From: Citrus sinensis
Lineage: Eukaryota > Streptophyta > Magnoliopsida > Sapindales > Rutaceae
DNA length: 64,000 bases
Assembly: GCF_022201045.2 (NCBI RefSeq)
Contig: NC_068559.1
Coordinates: 27,597,501-27,661,500 of the forward strand
Reading direction: 5' to 3'
Position 1 is the first letter of the stretch. Each line of letters starts with the position of its first letter. The position numbers and the translations under genes are program-made. The notes beneath the pieces are model-generated. The model was given only the letters and a program-made list of their open reading frames with translations, ran no database searches and was not told the origin of the DNA. This document shows positions 49,422-61,191 of this stretch, piece after piece.

Positions 49422-52400
49422 ATGTCGACTCCTGCAAGGAAGAGATTGATGAGGGATTTTAAGAGGTTACAACAAGATCCTCCGGCTGGCATTAGTGGTG
49501 CTCCTCAGGACAACAGTATAATGCTTTGGAATGCTGTTATATTCGGGTATGTGAATGGAGGAATCAACTTTCAATTTTTACTTTTTGTAGAAAATTTTCA
49601 TTTTCGTGGTTCATTGGTTCTACTCAAGGTTTTGATAGGGTTGGTTGTACTAATATCTTTTACTGATTGAATTGCAGGCCGGATGATACCCCATGGGATG
49701 GAGGTAAACTCATTTATTGTACTTAATTTGCCTTAAAGAAGTTGTTCATTTTTTCCTCTCTTTTTGGGGTGGAGAAGGGATTGCTTCACTATATATATAG
49801 TAAGGCTACTCCCTATATATATAAAATTTTCCAATCAAGGATCCATGACCATATTAGAGTCAATGATGATCTAAAAGACACAGAAAAATAGACTCCAATA
49901 TGTAGTTCATCTTGTAGTATATTGACATATGTGTTTTTTGTCTTTTAGCTTATTCCTGACCTTTAATATGGTCAGGGAACCCTGATTGGAAGCTCATAAT
50001 TACACTGGATTTCTTCATCTATTACATGAAGTTCTTTTGTATTTCAGTTATCACTATCACAACAAATTAGCATAGTCCAAACTATTCCCCCTAAAAAAAA
50101 AAAAAATCAATAAAATCCCTAAATTTTTATGATTTTAAAGATAAAAGTAGAGTTTTCATTTTCGTCTCAAGTACATCCCTTAACTAATTTCTACATGTTT
50201 TTTAATGGTAAATCAATCTTTACCAAAAATAACTGAAATACCCTTTATAGTTAAGTTACTCTTGCATTAGAATCTTTAAAATTCAATATCAGAAGAGTAA
50301 TTTGTCATTTTAATCAGAGCCAGAGACTTATTTTAAATATGAGCAAGGTTTTTGATGTCGCATTAATTGATGTATGTGTTTTCCTTTTTTTTTTTTTAAT
50401 CTTTTTATGTACACTAACATTCACACAAACGTATACAATAAATTTATGATTAGCCTGACCTGATCAAATATCCTGGATCTGCCCTTAATTTTGGTGATGA
50501 TTGTTATAGGAAGAGTGGTTGATCTTCAATATTTGTTTGTGCTTTTAGTTATTGGTAATTTCTTTTCCTCATTAATGTGAACGGTACTCTGGAAGATGTT
50601 AAACCATCTTGTGTTATTTAGAGGAAACCTCTTCATCCTTCGGTTTTATCTTTGAATGTTCTGTTTTGGGGGGTAGTTTAGTGTAGAGAGACATACCCAT
50701 TTTATGCCATATATTTATCGTTTCGAATTAAATATGATGAAAAAAAGGTGGATATGTGCTTTCAATTTTTAGAAGGGTTTTTTTATGATGATAACTGACG
50801 CCATTATTTCTGTACTTGAATGGCTTTTTAGTGATAAATGCCACATTCTGAGATTTAATTCCTATGAGTGCCTTTACTGATGGCTAAAATTGAGCAAAAT
50901 GGTATATGGGTTGTGCAGAACTGTTTTTTTTTGTTTTAAATCTAGTTTTGTATCAATTACTTTTATGAGTGTTTATTGCCATGTAGCGAGTTGTCACATC
51001 ATGGTCTGTATTCAATCTGATTCATGTTTTCTATCCTTTTGATTCCTTCAGGTACGTTTAAATTGACACTTCAGTTCACAGAGGATTATCCAAATAAGCC
51101 ACCAACAGTGCGCTTTGTTTCTCGAATGTTCCATCCAAATAGTAAGTCAGATGCAAGAACTTCTTACTTCCTTTAAACTTTACGTTCATCTTCACTTCCG
51201 ATTAGACACCATATAAGATTATGTGGAATTACCATTTCATTAGGCTTTTAATCTTTATTCGTTCAAATCTCCTTTCCTACTAACCAACAATATCTTCGAA
51301 ACAACAAGAATAGTCCTCACAAGCAGCAGAGCAATGCAGTGAAATAGAAAATTGTCCACCATCTCATTCATAGAACATGAGATCACCTACTTACATTGAC
51401 TTTTCACCTTCATCCTGGCTTGAACTCTGTATTCTCACCATTGCTTTAGTGCCTGCTTTATTTTTATTCTTTTAATCCCTTCTTGTGCTTTTATCATGAC
51501 TGATTTTAAGTTTCAATTTTGCCTTGTGCTCGCTAGTTTATGCGGATGGAAGCATTTGCTTGGACATTCTACAAAATCAGTGGAGTCCAATTTACGATGT
51601 AGCAGCAATACTCACGTCAATTCAGGTATTTGATTCCTTTTTACCCTGATTTCTTCCTTTCAAGTTATGTGAAAACCTATAGATACTTTAAGTGAGAGAG
51701 AAGAAAGGGTCATTGGACCTTGCACTCGACCTTATTGTACATAAAGCTGAGAATGGTCCCCATAACAACAGTCCATCACCTTGTTTAGTACTTTCCAAAA
51801 ACCAATACTTTGGTTGTCTCCATGTGAACATTAGTGTCCCTAGGCCATTGATGATCAATATTAATTATAGATCTGCTTTTGCATATTATAACATTGTGTT
51901 TTCATTCTTCCTTTCCTCATTGGAAGTGCACGTAGATGCTTGCTCACTACTTTGACCTCCATATTTTCCCATAGTCAGGGAAATGTTTAATTATCCCTTT
52001 TATTCCTTGCACGTGAGGCCATCAGAATTCCGCTTCCTTCTTTGATCCACTTCTTCTTTCTCTGATCGATTAGTTAACATCAGTTAAATTTTATTTTTAA
52101 GGTGTCATTAACTAGATTATGCAGGGGGGTTCTCTACCATAGTTAACTTTCCAGTTATGTTTAATATGTTCTGAGTTTGAAACAGGATGTAAGCTTGAAT
52201 TTAATTGGCAGTGAAGAAGTCTAGTTATGACTTCTTGGAATCTTCACATTTGAAACTAAAGGGTCTAAAATGTCCTCTTTAACTTAGAAGTTAATGACCC
52301 CTTTGTATCTTTTTAGATGACTTAATAAATGGTTTTCATACCTTAAACGTTCTAATTCATTGTCATCTTTTGGTTGCAGTCATTGCTTTGTGACCCAAAT

Positions 52401-52508
52401 CCAAACTCTCCTGCAAATTCGGAGGCAGCGCGGATGTTTAGCGAGAACAAGCGTGAATACAATAGGAGAGTACGGGAAATTGTTGAGCAGAGTTGGACTG
52501 CTGACTAG
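49422..52508 (+). CDS. UBC2: Ubiquitin-conjugating enzyme E2, RAD6/UBC2 type
   Basis: An E2 that takes ubiquitin from E1 onto a cysteine and, with RING E3s, ubiquitinates targets, notably histone H2B and PCNA. Five coding exons: 49422-49546, 49678-49703, 51052-51141, 51537-51625 and 52380-52508, giving 459 bases, 152 aa, exactly the plant RAD6 length. It begins [20 protein letters not shown], holds the FHPN motif at residues 77-80, and has the catalytic Cys88 in [11 protein letters not shown]. It ends [12 protein letters not shown] without the acidic tail of yeast Rad6, as in plants. The 26-base second coding exon is notably small. Intron 2 is long (49704-51051) and contains a MITE. Gene order matches Arabidopsis At2g02760 (UBC2). 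Confidence 0.97.
49829..49991. mobile_element. MITE in UBC2 intron 2
   Basis: About 163 bases with inverted ends: TTCCAATCAAGGATCCATGA on the left and TTCCAATCAGGGTTCCCTGA on the other strand at the right, both followed by CCATATTA. Similarity continues for some 50 bases with mismatches. I could not fix a target-site duplication, so superfamily is open. Confidence 0.6.
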
Positions 52509-52875
52509 TGGCAACTTGTTGGAATGTAGGGAACTTCAAAAGTAGTCCAATGGCTTGTTCTAAATAACATTTAAGATTCAAAAGGTTGGTGGTGTGAACT
52601 CTTGACATGTTTTATGTTTGTTTCGGCTTATGAGGATGGATGGTTGGCCTCTTATTGTTAATTTCTCGTCTTTGGGTACATTGAACTCCACTCAGATTGT
52701 GTACATGTTATTTACTTGAGCTTGGGTCTTGATGGGACCAATATGAAGAAGCTATGCAGGCTGTGTGCATATAGTCGTTTGTGGTGAAAAAATGGTAGAA
52801 ACTTCCAATTACTTTAGGAATTATTAATTAGGTACAAACACATGAAAATATATTACAATGAGTATGATAAAGTCA

Positions 52876-55586
52876 CTACATTGTACTGAGATTTCCGCTA
52901 CTCGTCCATCCTTCCTGGACTTGAATCGAATACTGCAGATTCCAAAGAACATCTTCTATCGAAGGTCGCTTGGCTGCATCCTTGCTGAGACAATTGATGG
53001 TGATTTCAACTGTAGTTCTTAATGAATCATATGCATAAGTGCCTCGTACGGAAGGATCGGCTTCAGCTCTTAATTTTGATGGGGCTTCTGCTAAGCACGT
53101 CTCCAGCTGTGAACAGAGAGAAAGTATCAGTTTAATCCAAAACGGGGTGATGAACTTTACTACCAAATAAATACTCGTTAAATTGCATAAATACCTGAAG
53201 CTTCAACCCATCGACTTCACTGGTGGATTTGACCAGCTTACCAGTAATAACTTGAAGAAGAATAACACCTAGCTGATAAACATCTTCCTTCTCCCCGTCT
53301 TCAGGTTGATTGGAGACATATTGTCCCCTGAGAGGGCTTTCCAATCCTTTCTGAGAATATTCAAAGAGCGGTAATTAACAACAAAGAGTAATCACACAAG
53401 TAATTAATATAATTTTGTACAGAGATGATCGATCTGTGTGGAAGGATAGCGTGTTCCTCACCTTAGATGGCAAGGGAATGTTATACCCGCTGAGTTTGGC
53501 TGTGAGAGCCTTATCCAACAAAATGTTCTCAGTCTTCAAGTTGTTACCGAAAATGCCTGGTGCAACTCCTGTGTGCAAGAATTGAACTCCCCTTGTCGCA
53601 CCAATAATAATTGCCATTCTCTGTGGCCATTTCAGCATGTCCTTCTTTTTCCAGTCTGCCAAGCCACAAATAAATTACTAATTATGTATTTGCAGAAGAT
53701 ATAAAACTTGTTTTTGAAACATATAACCCATCTGCTTTACCAGTGAGGTAGTCCCGTAATGATCCATTAGAAATGTGTTCAAGCACAAGGAATACGGTGC
53801 TTCCGGTGTTGGGATGATCCTGATAAGTAAGTATGCAATGTCCAAGAATGCTGACCAGATGCCGATGCCTGAGCTTTGATAATAATTCCACGTGCTGCAT
53901 TAAGCTTTGTGGCAGATGCCTCTGCTTTAGTTTCAGGCATTTCACCGAGACTCTTGAACCATCTGTGAGGAAGCCTTTATACAGCTGCAATGCCAATGTC
54001 GGAAGAAGTGAGAGAGAATCATTATTGTTAACAGTTTTACTCGGAAATCAATCTTATTTTGACCCTTCAAATGCAGTACAACTATCCAAGCAAATGACTT
54101 ACGCACCTGTCCTTGAGATCCTTCACCTATCAAATTTGTTGGGTCAAAGTTGTTTGTTGCCTCTTCAATTTCCTCCAAGCTGAAACCACGAAATGGTGGA
54201 AGCCCTATTGCTGCTGATCTCATTGTCTGAGGCACGCGCCCTGCAATTATATGAACTTTAAAGAAAATTCTAGCAACTTACCAAGTAAAGCAATTTATTA
54301 TCATCGGTTACCAGAGCCTTACTTGAATCAATTGCTGGCTTCGGAGAGCCTCGAACAGACATTTTATCGGCAACTGATCTCTCATATTTGTCATCTCCAG
54401 CTCCTGTTGTTTTTGATCTTCTGATTACAACCAAAACTAACAGCCCAAACACCACAACAAACCCCACAACGCCGCCAATGATACCAAGTATTAGGCCTAC
54501 ATCGACTCTGGTGCTTTGCTCGTCATCACTCTTAACATTAACAGGAGGCTTAACCGCCAATGCTTCTTTACGACAAAATGAATATGGGTGCTGATATTTT
54601 GTGTTCACCCCAGACAAACAATTCCACGTACTGACAACTGTTCTATTCAACGAATTTGATCCAATACAAGAAGGCAGTTTTCCTATCAACAAGTTGTGAG
54701 AAATGTCCACGAAATTAAGCTTAGCACTGCATGATATGTTCACTGGAAGAGCTTCACTCAACTGATTTCCAGCCAAATTAAGATACAGAATTGAAGGAAG
54801 AGAGAAAAGGAAAGATTGGATTGGTCCAACAAAGTTATTGGAAGAAATGTCAAATTGTTTTAGCTGATCAAAGTTCTTGAGTCCTGAAGGAATCTCAGAT
54901 CTCAGAGAATTATTTCTTAGTATGACACTTACAATATTTTTGCTCAGTGAAGGAAACTTAGGACCAAAATCATTACCACCCAAATTCAGCTCTTCAAGAA
55001 GCACTAACCTTTGGAGATCTGGAACACTCCCATTTAACAAATTGTCAGCCAAAACAATACTCTTAAGATTCTTCAATGATGTAATCTCCATTGGAATCTC
55101 CCCATAAATGAAATTTGAGCTGATGTTTAGCACTTCAAGTGACCAAAATCTATTGATTTTGGAAGGTAATGGACCCCATAACCCCAAGGACACAAGTGAC
55201 AACACTTTCAAGTTTGAAAGCTTTGTTAGTATAGTAAAAAATCTATCGATATTGAAGTTAGCAGACAGGGATTGCTGAGAAACTGAAAATTTCCCAAAAG
55301 TTGGTTTCAGGCTATGAGCTGGGGAGCTCTTGTTTCCAATGACGGTTAATTCAGTTACTCGACTATTTGAGCAGACAATCTTGAGAGAAGATGAAGAAGG
55401 AAGATAGCAGAAGTTAGTCCAATTTGTCCATCCCTGAAGAACTTCAGGATACTCAAGAAGCTTCTGAACTTGGAACAAGATTCTAGTTTCGCTTGGAGTC
55501 AGCTGCCCACTTGAAACTGGAACAAGCATCATAAAAATTACTAGAAAAAGCTTGAAACATAAAGAAACCACCCTGAATTTTTCCAT
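52876..55586 (-). CDS. LRR receptor-like protein, probable inactive kinase
   Basis: A plasma-membrane receptor-like protein. Six exons on the minus strand: 54323-55586, 54107-54240, 53741-53984, 53462-53655, 53195-53350 and 52876-53106, giving 2223 bases, 740 aa. A signal peptide (VSLCFKLFLVIFMMLVPVSS) is followed by leucine-rich repeats from about residue 100 to 310 (e.g. SLEVLNISSNFIYGEIPMEI), a transmembrane helix (LGIIGGVVGFVVVFGLLVLV) and a cytoplasmic kinase-like domain beginning FSLEEIEEATNNFDPTNLIG. The nucleotide-binding Lys is present (VSVKCLK). The catalytic loop, however, reads GIFGNNLKTENILLD with no HRD, and the metal-binding DFG is replaced by LSGYN, so phosphotransfer is unlikely. 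It belongs to the clade of Arabidopsis At2g02780, At1g14390 and At3g03770, all annotated as probably inactive. A signalling scaffold role is inferred. Confidence 0.93.
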
Positions 55587-56232
55587 TTCCGATTTTAAGG
55601 AAATTAGCTATTCCCAAGAGTTAAACCTGCACACTTGATAATCTTTAAGAAGATTTCATGAACTTCTAACGAATGATCAAGTGGAAACATAGATTGTAGA
55701 AACTTTGGTTATAGAAAATAAACAACTAAAAAGTAGGAACTTTGATTTTCTTGAGAAAGTGAAAGAAAAACAAAATTGAGAAAATGTAGAGACCATTTAT
55801 GCGGAGTGAGTGAGAGATCCAAAGAGAGAGTGATGATACATGGATGTGAAGGGTCAAGGAACTCACAACTCAGGAATGCTCAAATGGCATATGAGACAAT
55901 CATAGTGTATAATCTGCAGACATAATGACATCTGGGTCACTAATTCTTTTCTTTTTTTTTCAAATATTCAATTATTGACGTAGTTTTTCCGTTTATGTCA
56001 ATAAGTCCTTGAACTAGTAAACTATAGTGCTTGATATGCTAACATTGTGAGGGCCTCCAATACGCTGAGGTGAAAGCCCTTAATTTACACGAGTAATTAT
56101 ATTTGATCCTTTCAATTTTTCTCGTGAGCCCTTATGTTATAATTAATCTTATTTATTTGAACAATTATTTTTATTAAATAATAAAAAAATTAAAACCAAA
56201 ATAAATACAATTCTAGAAAGCCTAACAACATT

Positions 56233-56601
56233 TAGGGATGTCAAACATATTGGACTTGGATGAATTAGTTAGGCCGGTCCCGGGCATCACTTGATAAGCT
56301 CGGGGTCCAGCCTAGAACCTAGATTTTGTGAAAAAATATTATAATATATATTGCTTTAAATAATTATATTTATTTGACCCATATGTTATATATATTTAAA
56401 ATTTTAAACATTCAAAGTTCATATTTTCATGTTCAATTTCATTAAAATAAATTTAAAAAGTATAAAATAAATTTAAAAAATTTATAAATTTTTAATATTA
56501 TAAAATAAAAAATCATGGCTTAAATAGCCCGAATTAAAAACCCCTGCCTGAATGTCTAAAAAACATATTCGAATTGGGTCCGGATGTTTTTGCCATCTCT
56601 A
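56233..56601. mobile_element. hAT-like MITE, old
   Basis: About 369 bases with imperfect inverted ends: TAGGGATGTCAAACAT on the left and TAGAGATGGCAAAAACAT on the right (other strand). TAGGGATGNCAA ends are common in plant hAT non-autonomous elements. The interior is strongly AT-rich with GC-richer shoulders. The expected 8-base target duplication is not clearly preserved, suggesting age. Confidence 0.6.
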
Positions 56602-57584
56602 ATAGCTTTCTACCATTATTATCACTGCCTCAAGCCACCATATCACTAGCTCTTAGTTGTTGATTGACCCTACCAACAATTTCCCAATAGTTGCCTATCT
56701 AAACCACTCATTTATTTGAATTGATTTTTACGAAATTGATATGATAGCATCAAATCAAAATAATATCAAATGAAAAGAGGCAAAAATAGTTTTAGTATGA
56801 GAATTATGAAATTATAAATTAATTTGAATGAATGATAAATAATTAATATCGTCTAGCAATGAAGCGGCTGATATTGAAATGAATGATAAAGAATAGTGGC
56901 TTGGGTAGTGACAATGGTGATGGAAGGTGGCTAGGGCTTTTGAAATTATTTTATTTTTTTAATTACATTTTTATCATCATTTATAAGGATAATATTAGAA
57001 ATAAGTGAGGTTAATTGAACAGTGGGGGTGGTGAGAGAAATTTAAGAAATCAAATATCACCACTCTAATTAGAGTTTGCCTTTAGTCTAGTAATCCTTTA
57101 TTGAATGTCTGAAATACCCTTTTTAAGTCTTGAGAAACTTGGTGAAAATCCTATCTTATGACGGCAACTTGGTCATTTCATATCAATTATGGACTTATTT
57201 GATGCAAATTCAAAACCTATGTCATTATTTGAGAGAATATAGAAACTTAGGGATCCTAATTTGTTACCTTCTAGTCTAAATCATATTTTGACAATAGTAA
57301 AGAGTGGTTTGGGGATTGCGATAGCTAATGAAATAAGCTACTTATATAATGTGAATCAAATAAATTGGTGATTAAAAATGTGGTTTGATATTTGATAAAT
57401 TGTGTTGTTGTGGTAGCTGAAAATTTAAAAAATAGAATACATATATTTGGTAAATTTTATTATAAAAATATTATTTTATTATATAAAGATTAAAATAAAT
57501 CTAAGTTGTTATCAAAACAGTAAAACTTATGAAATAATTAAATTTTTTTTATCAAAACTTATTAAATAAATAACTTATAACATC

Positions 57585-58040
57585 TCAACCTCGATCTCAA
57601 AAAAGTCAAAAGCAATCCTAGTTACAGGGTACGCGAACCATCGTATTAAATTGCAACCGGGGTTCTCGATTCTCCCGAATCGCATACTCTAGTACGTAGA
57701 AAATCAACGATACCGCGAATTCTCAAACGCAGCAATTTGAGAACTTCGCTTCGCTGTTGACCACGCTGATTATGGTACACTCGCGAGTATATCAAAAGTG
57801 AAGCACGCGCCTGGGCACGTGGGGTTCGTGAACTAGAATTCGGTCATGAAAACTGAAATCACGAGTCGTTTCCGTATGCAAAATGACAGAAATAACCCCC
57901 ATTAACGTCCAAAAATATATGATGACGGTCCTGAAATTATTTATAGGCTGACATGACAAGTAGGACAGAATAATCTCGAGCACGTGACATGTTGTCGGTG
58001 AAAGGCGTCCCTTAAAGTGAGTACATACAACGGTGGTTAT
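57585..58040. mobile_element. Probable LTR-retrotransposon fragment (Gypsy-like)
   Basis: A block of distinctly higher GC content than its surroundings, beginning TATAACATCTCAACCTCGAT, which resembles the TGTAACACCCCGACC start of many plant Gypsy LTRs. It runs through CG-rich words (ACGCGAACCATCG, CGCGAATTCTC) to about 58040. No second LTR, no internal region and no target duplication are visible. It is a fragmentary fossil; family assignment is tentative. Confidence 0.4.
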
Positions 58041-61000
58041 ATTCATAATCTTAATGATAAGTTAATTCTACCTAATCTTGTTTTAATCGTTCGAAACAAG
58101 TGCAACGATAGCCATATGTAGGGACAAGAAAAATAAACATAAATCAATTACATTATTATTTTTCTATAAATAAATGATTGAACTAATATATAGAGAGTTT
58201 TAAAAAGTGATCATATAGCTAGCAACCAGCAAGATGACTTTGTTTAGTATGAGATGCACATGTTATGCCTTGAAAAGAATGCCTTCTTCAGTACTGAGTA
58301 GAGTCGTCGTGTTTGGTGGATCCATGTATGCTTGTAATTAGTTTTTAACACATTAAGCAACAAGTGGGTACACATTTTGTAATCTTCTAACGACGCATTA
58401 GGAGGCCTAACACATGCTTGACGCATTTATAAGAGTTGTTTTTAAATTACATTAGAGCTCGAAAGAGTGGTCAACTAATAATAATGCAGTACTTAAATAA
58501 ATACTTGAGATTCATAATTTGAATCCTAGGTAATGTGTTAATAATTAAAATTTGTTATATGTTAACTCTAGTTGGAACTTTATATTTTATTATTAATGAG
58601 ATAATCTTACACTCCCTCTCGATAATATAAAATCATGTATCATATCACTTAAGATATAAACTATATATCCATCTATTCTATTTTTTAAAATACATTGAAT
58701 ATGAACTTTCAGATCAGTATAAATATAAGAGTATTATTTACCAAAATTATAACAAATTGTATTATAATAATAACCTGTCTATTAACTTAGAAAGTATAAC
58801 ACAAAATTTAGAAATATAGCAAAAATTGAATGAACGCATGAAATGATACTTTAAATTTTAAAAGTCAATCCATTTTGCCAACACAACTTTTTAGGTGTAA
58901 ATCAAATAATCAACCATACCTACCAGCTTGTTGGATGCAATTTGGAATCGAGGATATCTAAACTCAAAAGTATAACATTCGGTTAATTAAAACCATTAAA
59001 TTATTATATTTTATAGCCCCTTTAAATGTTGGATGTAGATTAGCATCTGATTTCATTACTTATTAATTCATAGTTGCAAACGTCGACACAAGTTCTCTTT
59101 AATAAATTGTATAAATTGATCCATCCATTTCCAATACCCGATGAAAGCTAGAAGCCTAGAACCACATTAAAACTCGATTGGGCTTGGATGCACATGAGTC
59201 GGTTGCTTACTAGACTGGGCCAACGCTACAGATTTTAAGCAATTTTTAAACCTCGGTTACTGGAAGCACCTTCCTAAATATCTGATTGCACCCTCTTCTC
59301 AGCAAAGTACACTTGAATAAAAATGAAGATGCATTTTAAAACAGCAATGGCCCCTTTTGGTTCCACGGGAGCCCACTAGGTTTACAAACTTAACGCAAAC
59401 ATTATGTATGAAAAAGGATCCAACTAAGTCGAAGCATCTCTAATTCAGAGCTAACTGTTGTTATAACGACTGGATCCAATGAACCGCGTGAGGGTAAAAA
59501 TTTGAAATATTACGTAACAAATGCGTAACGCATAGGAACATTCTAAAATGGCCCATCTCTATCTTAACAATATTGCCTATAAGGATATATCAATAACATA
59601 CAATGGACATAAAAAAAATATGTCACGAAAGTATTATATGTTATGAACATAAAATGTATATCAAGATCAAGAAAGTATTATATCATAGGCAATTAATGTC
59701 AAAATATGCATCACATGATCATCACATTTATAACATCACGAGTATCACAGTAATTCATTAAAAATACAATAGTTGGTTTTCTTTTTCCTTTTCTTTTTTT
59801 TAAAAAAGAAGCATTTCTTTTTCTTTTTTTTTTTACCTCCTTAAAAATGCAAAAGTTGATTCAAAACACACAATAATAATCGAAGAGCGTTCCTCATTTA
59901 TGAAACTATTTTAAATTTCATATATACGTATTTTTGGCAGTCCATCTACGAAATCCAGAACAGTAGATCAGCTTTTGTCAGAGACTCAACTAACAAAGCA
60001 TTCATTAACAGTAATAACAACTGAGTTAATTGATGACTTTCACTTTAACTAAGCTCGACAGCTGTCCACTAATTATCATTATTAACCATCAAATGTTTGG
60101 GCGGTTGACTATCGACGCTAAATCGATCCCATTTATTGGGTTGGCCCACGAATCTCAAATTACTATCGTAACCCCACCACTATCTCCACATATCAGTTAC
60201 CGTACGGGGTACCAGAAAACTCAAACAAGAGGGTATTAAAGTAACTCCGTGCATCTGCTCTTATCGGAACTTGACAAAGGGTCCCACGTTTTTGAGGCCC
60301 AATGCAGACATTCGAGTTACGACGGTGTCGTATCGTGGCTCTTTTCCTCTCCAAATATAAGCTTTGCCATTTATCACAGTTTCAGATGCTTTCTAGCCTT
60401 TACTGTAGACACTAGGCAGTAAGCTCTGTAGAAGTGTAGAACCAAAAACAAAGAAAGGGGATTAAAAAAAAAACAGCCGTCTTTTTCTGTATTTTGTTGG
60501 ATGCTCATTTAAGGTACATTTATATATTTTATTTATTCGATAAAGTTAGTATGTTAATTTATATTTCTCATTGAATAAGGCGTCTTCAGATCTTTGCATC
60601 TGCATGTTCATTAGTTTTTTCGCTGATTGAGTAATGAGCAGTTGTTAATGTTTCTAAAGTTTCTTCATTTTCAGATAAATTCTTAGATCCAACCTAACTT
60701 TGTTCACTGTTAGCTTCCTCCATTTCATTGTTTCAGTTTGTATTTGCTTCTCTTGATTAAAGTTATTTTCTTTTTTGGGGTTCTTGTGGACTAGATCTCT
60801 GATATTTTTTTCCTTATTTTAAATGCTCCTTTAGTTGTTTTTAGTTGTTGTTGTCGTATGATTCCTTTTCTGGGTATTGGGTAGATTTGGACTGTGGTTG
60901 TTGTTTGTTTCCTTTTGACTTTGAAATTGTTGAATGTGTACGTTCAATGTACTTCAAGCTAGGGTTCCTTTTTCAGCTGTAGTTGCTGTCTATGTTGAGG

Positions 61001-61191
61001 TTTTTGGTCCAAATTTTTGTCTTTTCTTTTTCCTTAACATGCTGCCCGCAGAAACTTTTAACATTTACTGGTCTTTAGCTCGTGCAAAAATGCTACCAGC
61101 TACTGTTAATTCTTTTTTTTTTTTGGGAGGTTTTAATTATGCATTTTATTTTACTTTTTGTAGATTTCTGTATTCACATTGATTATCAAAT

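Larger units (their letters stand above)
55587..61191. other. Gene-poor 5.6 kb divergent spacer with element remnants
   Basis: Lies between the starts of the LRR receptor and the IQD gene. It includes a hAT-like MITE (56233-56601) and a probable LTR fragment (about 57585-58040), both listed separately. Open frames at 57792-58046, 58244-58426, 60030-60239 and 60934-61182 show no domain. The right end is the IQD leader: an inferred 5' UTR exon to 60513, then a leader intron from 60514 (AAG/GTACAT) to 61163 (TTTTTGTAG), 28 bases before the ATG. Confidence 0.5.

Noticed and set aside
60934-61182. 82-codon frame just before the IQD start
   Set aside because: Lies across the inferred leader intron and its acceptor; Phe-rich translation of T runs.
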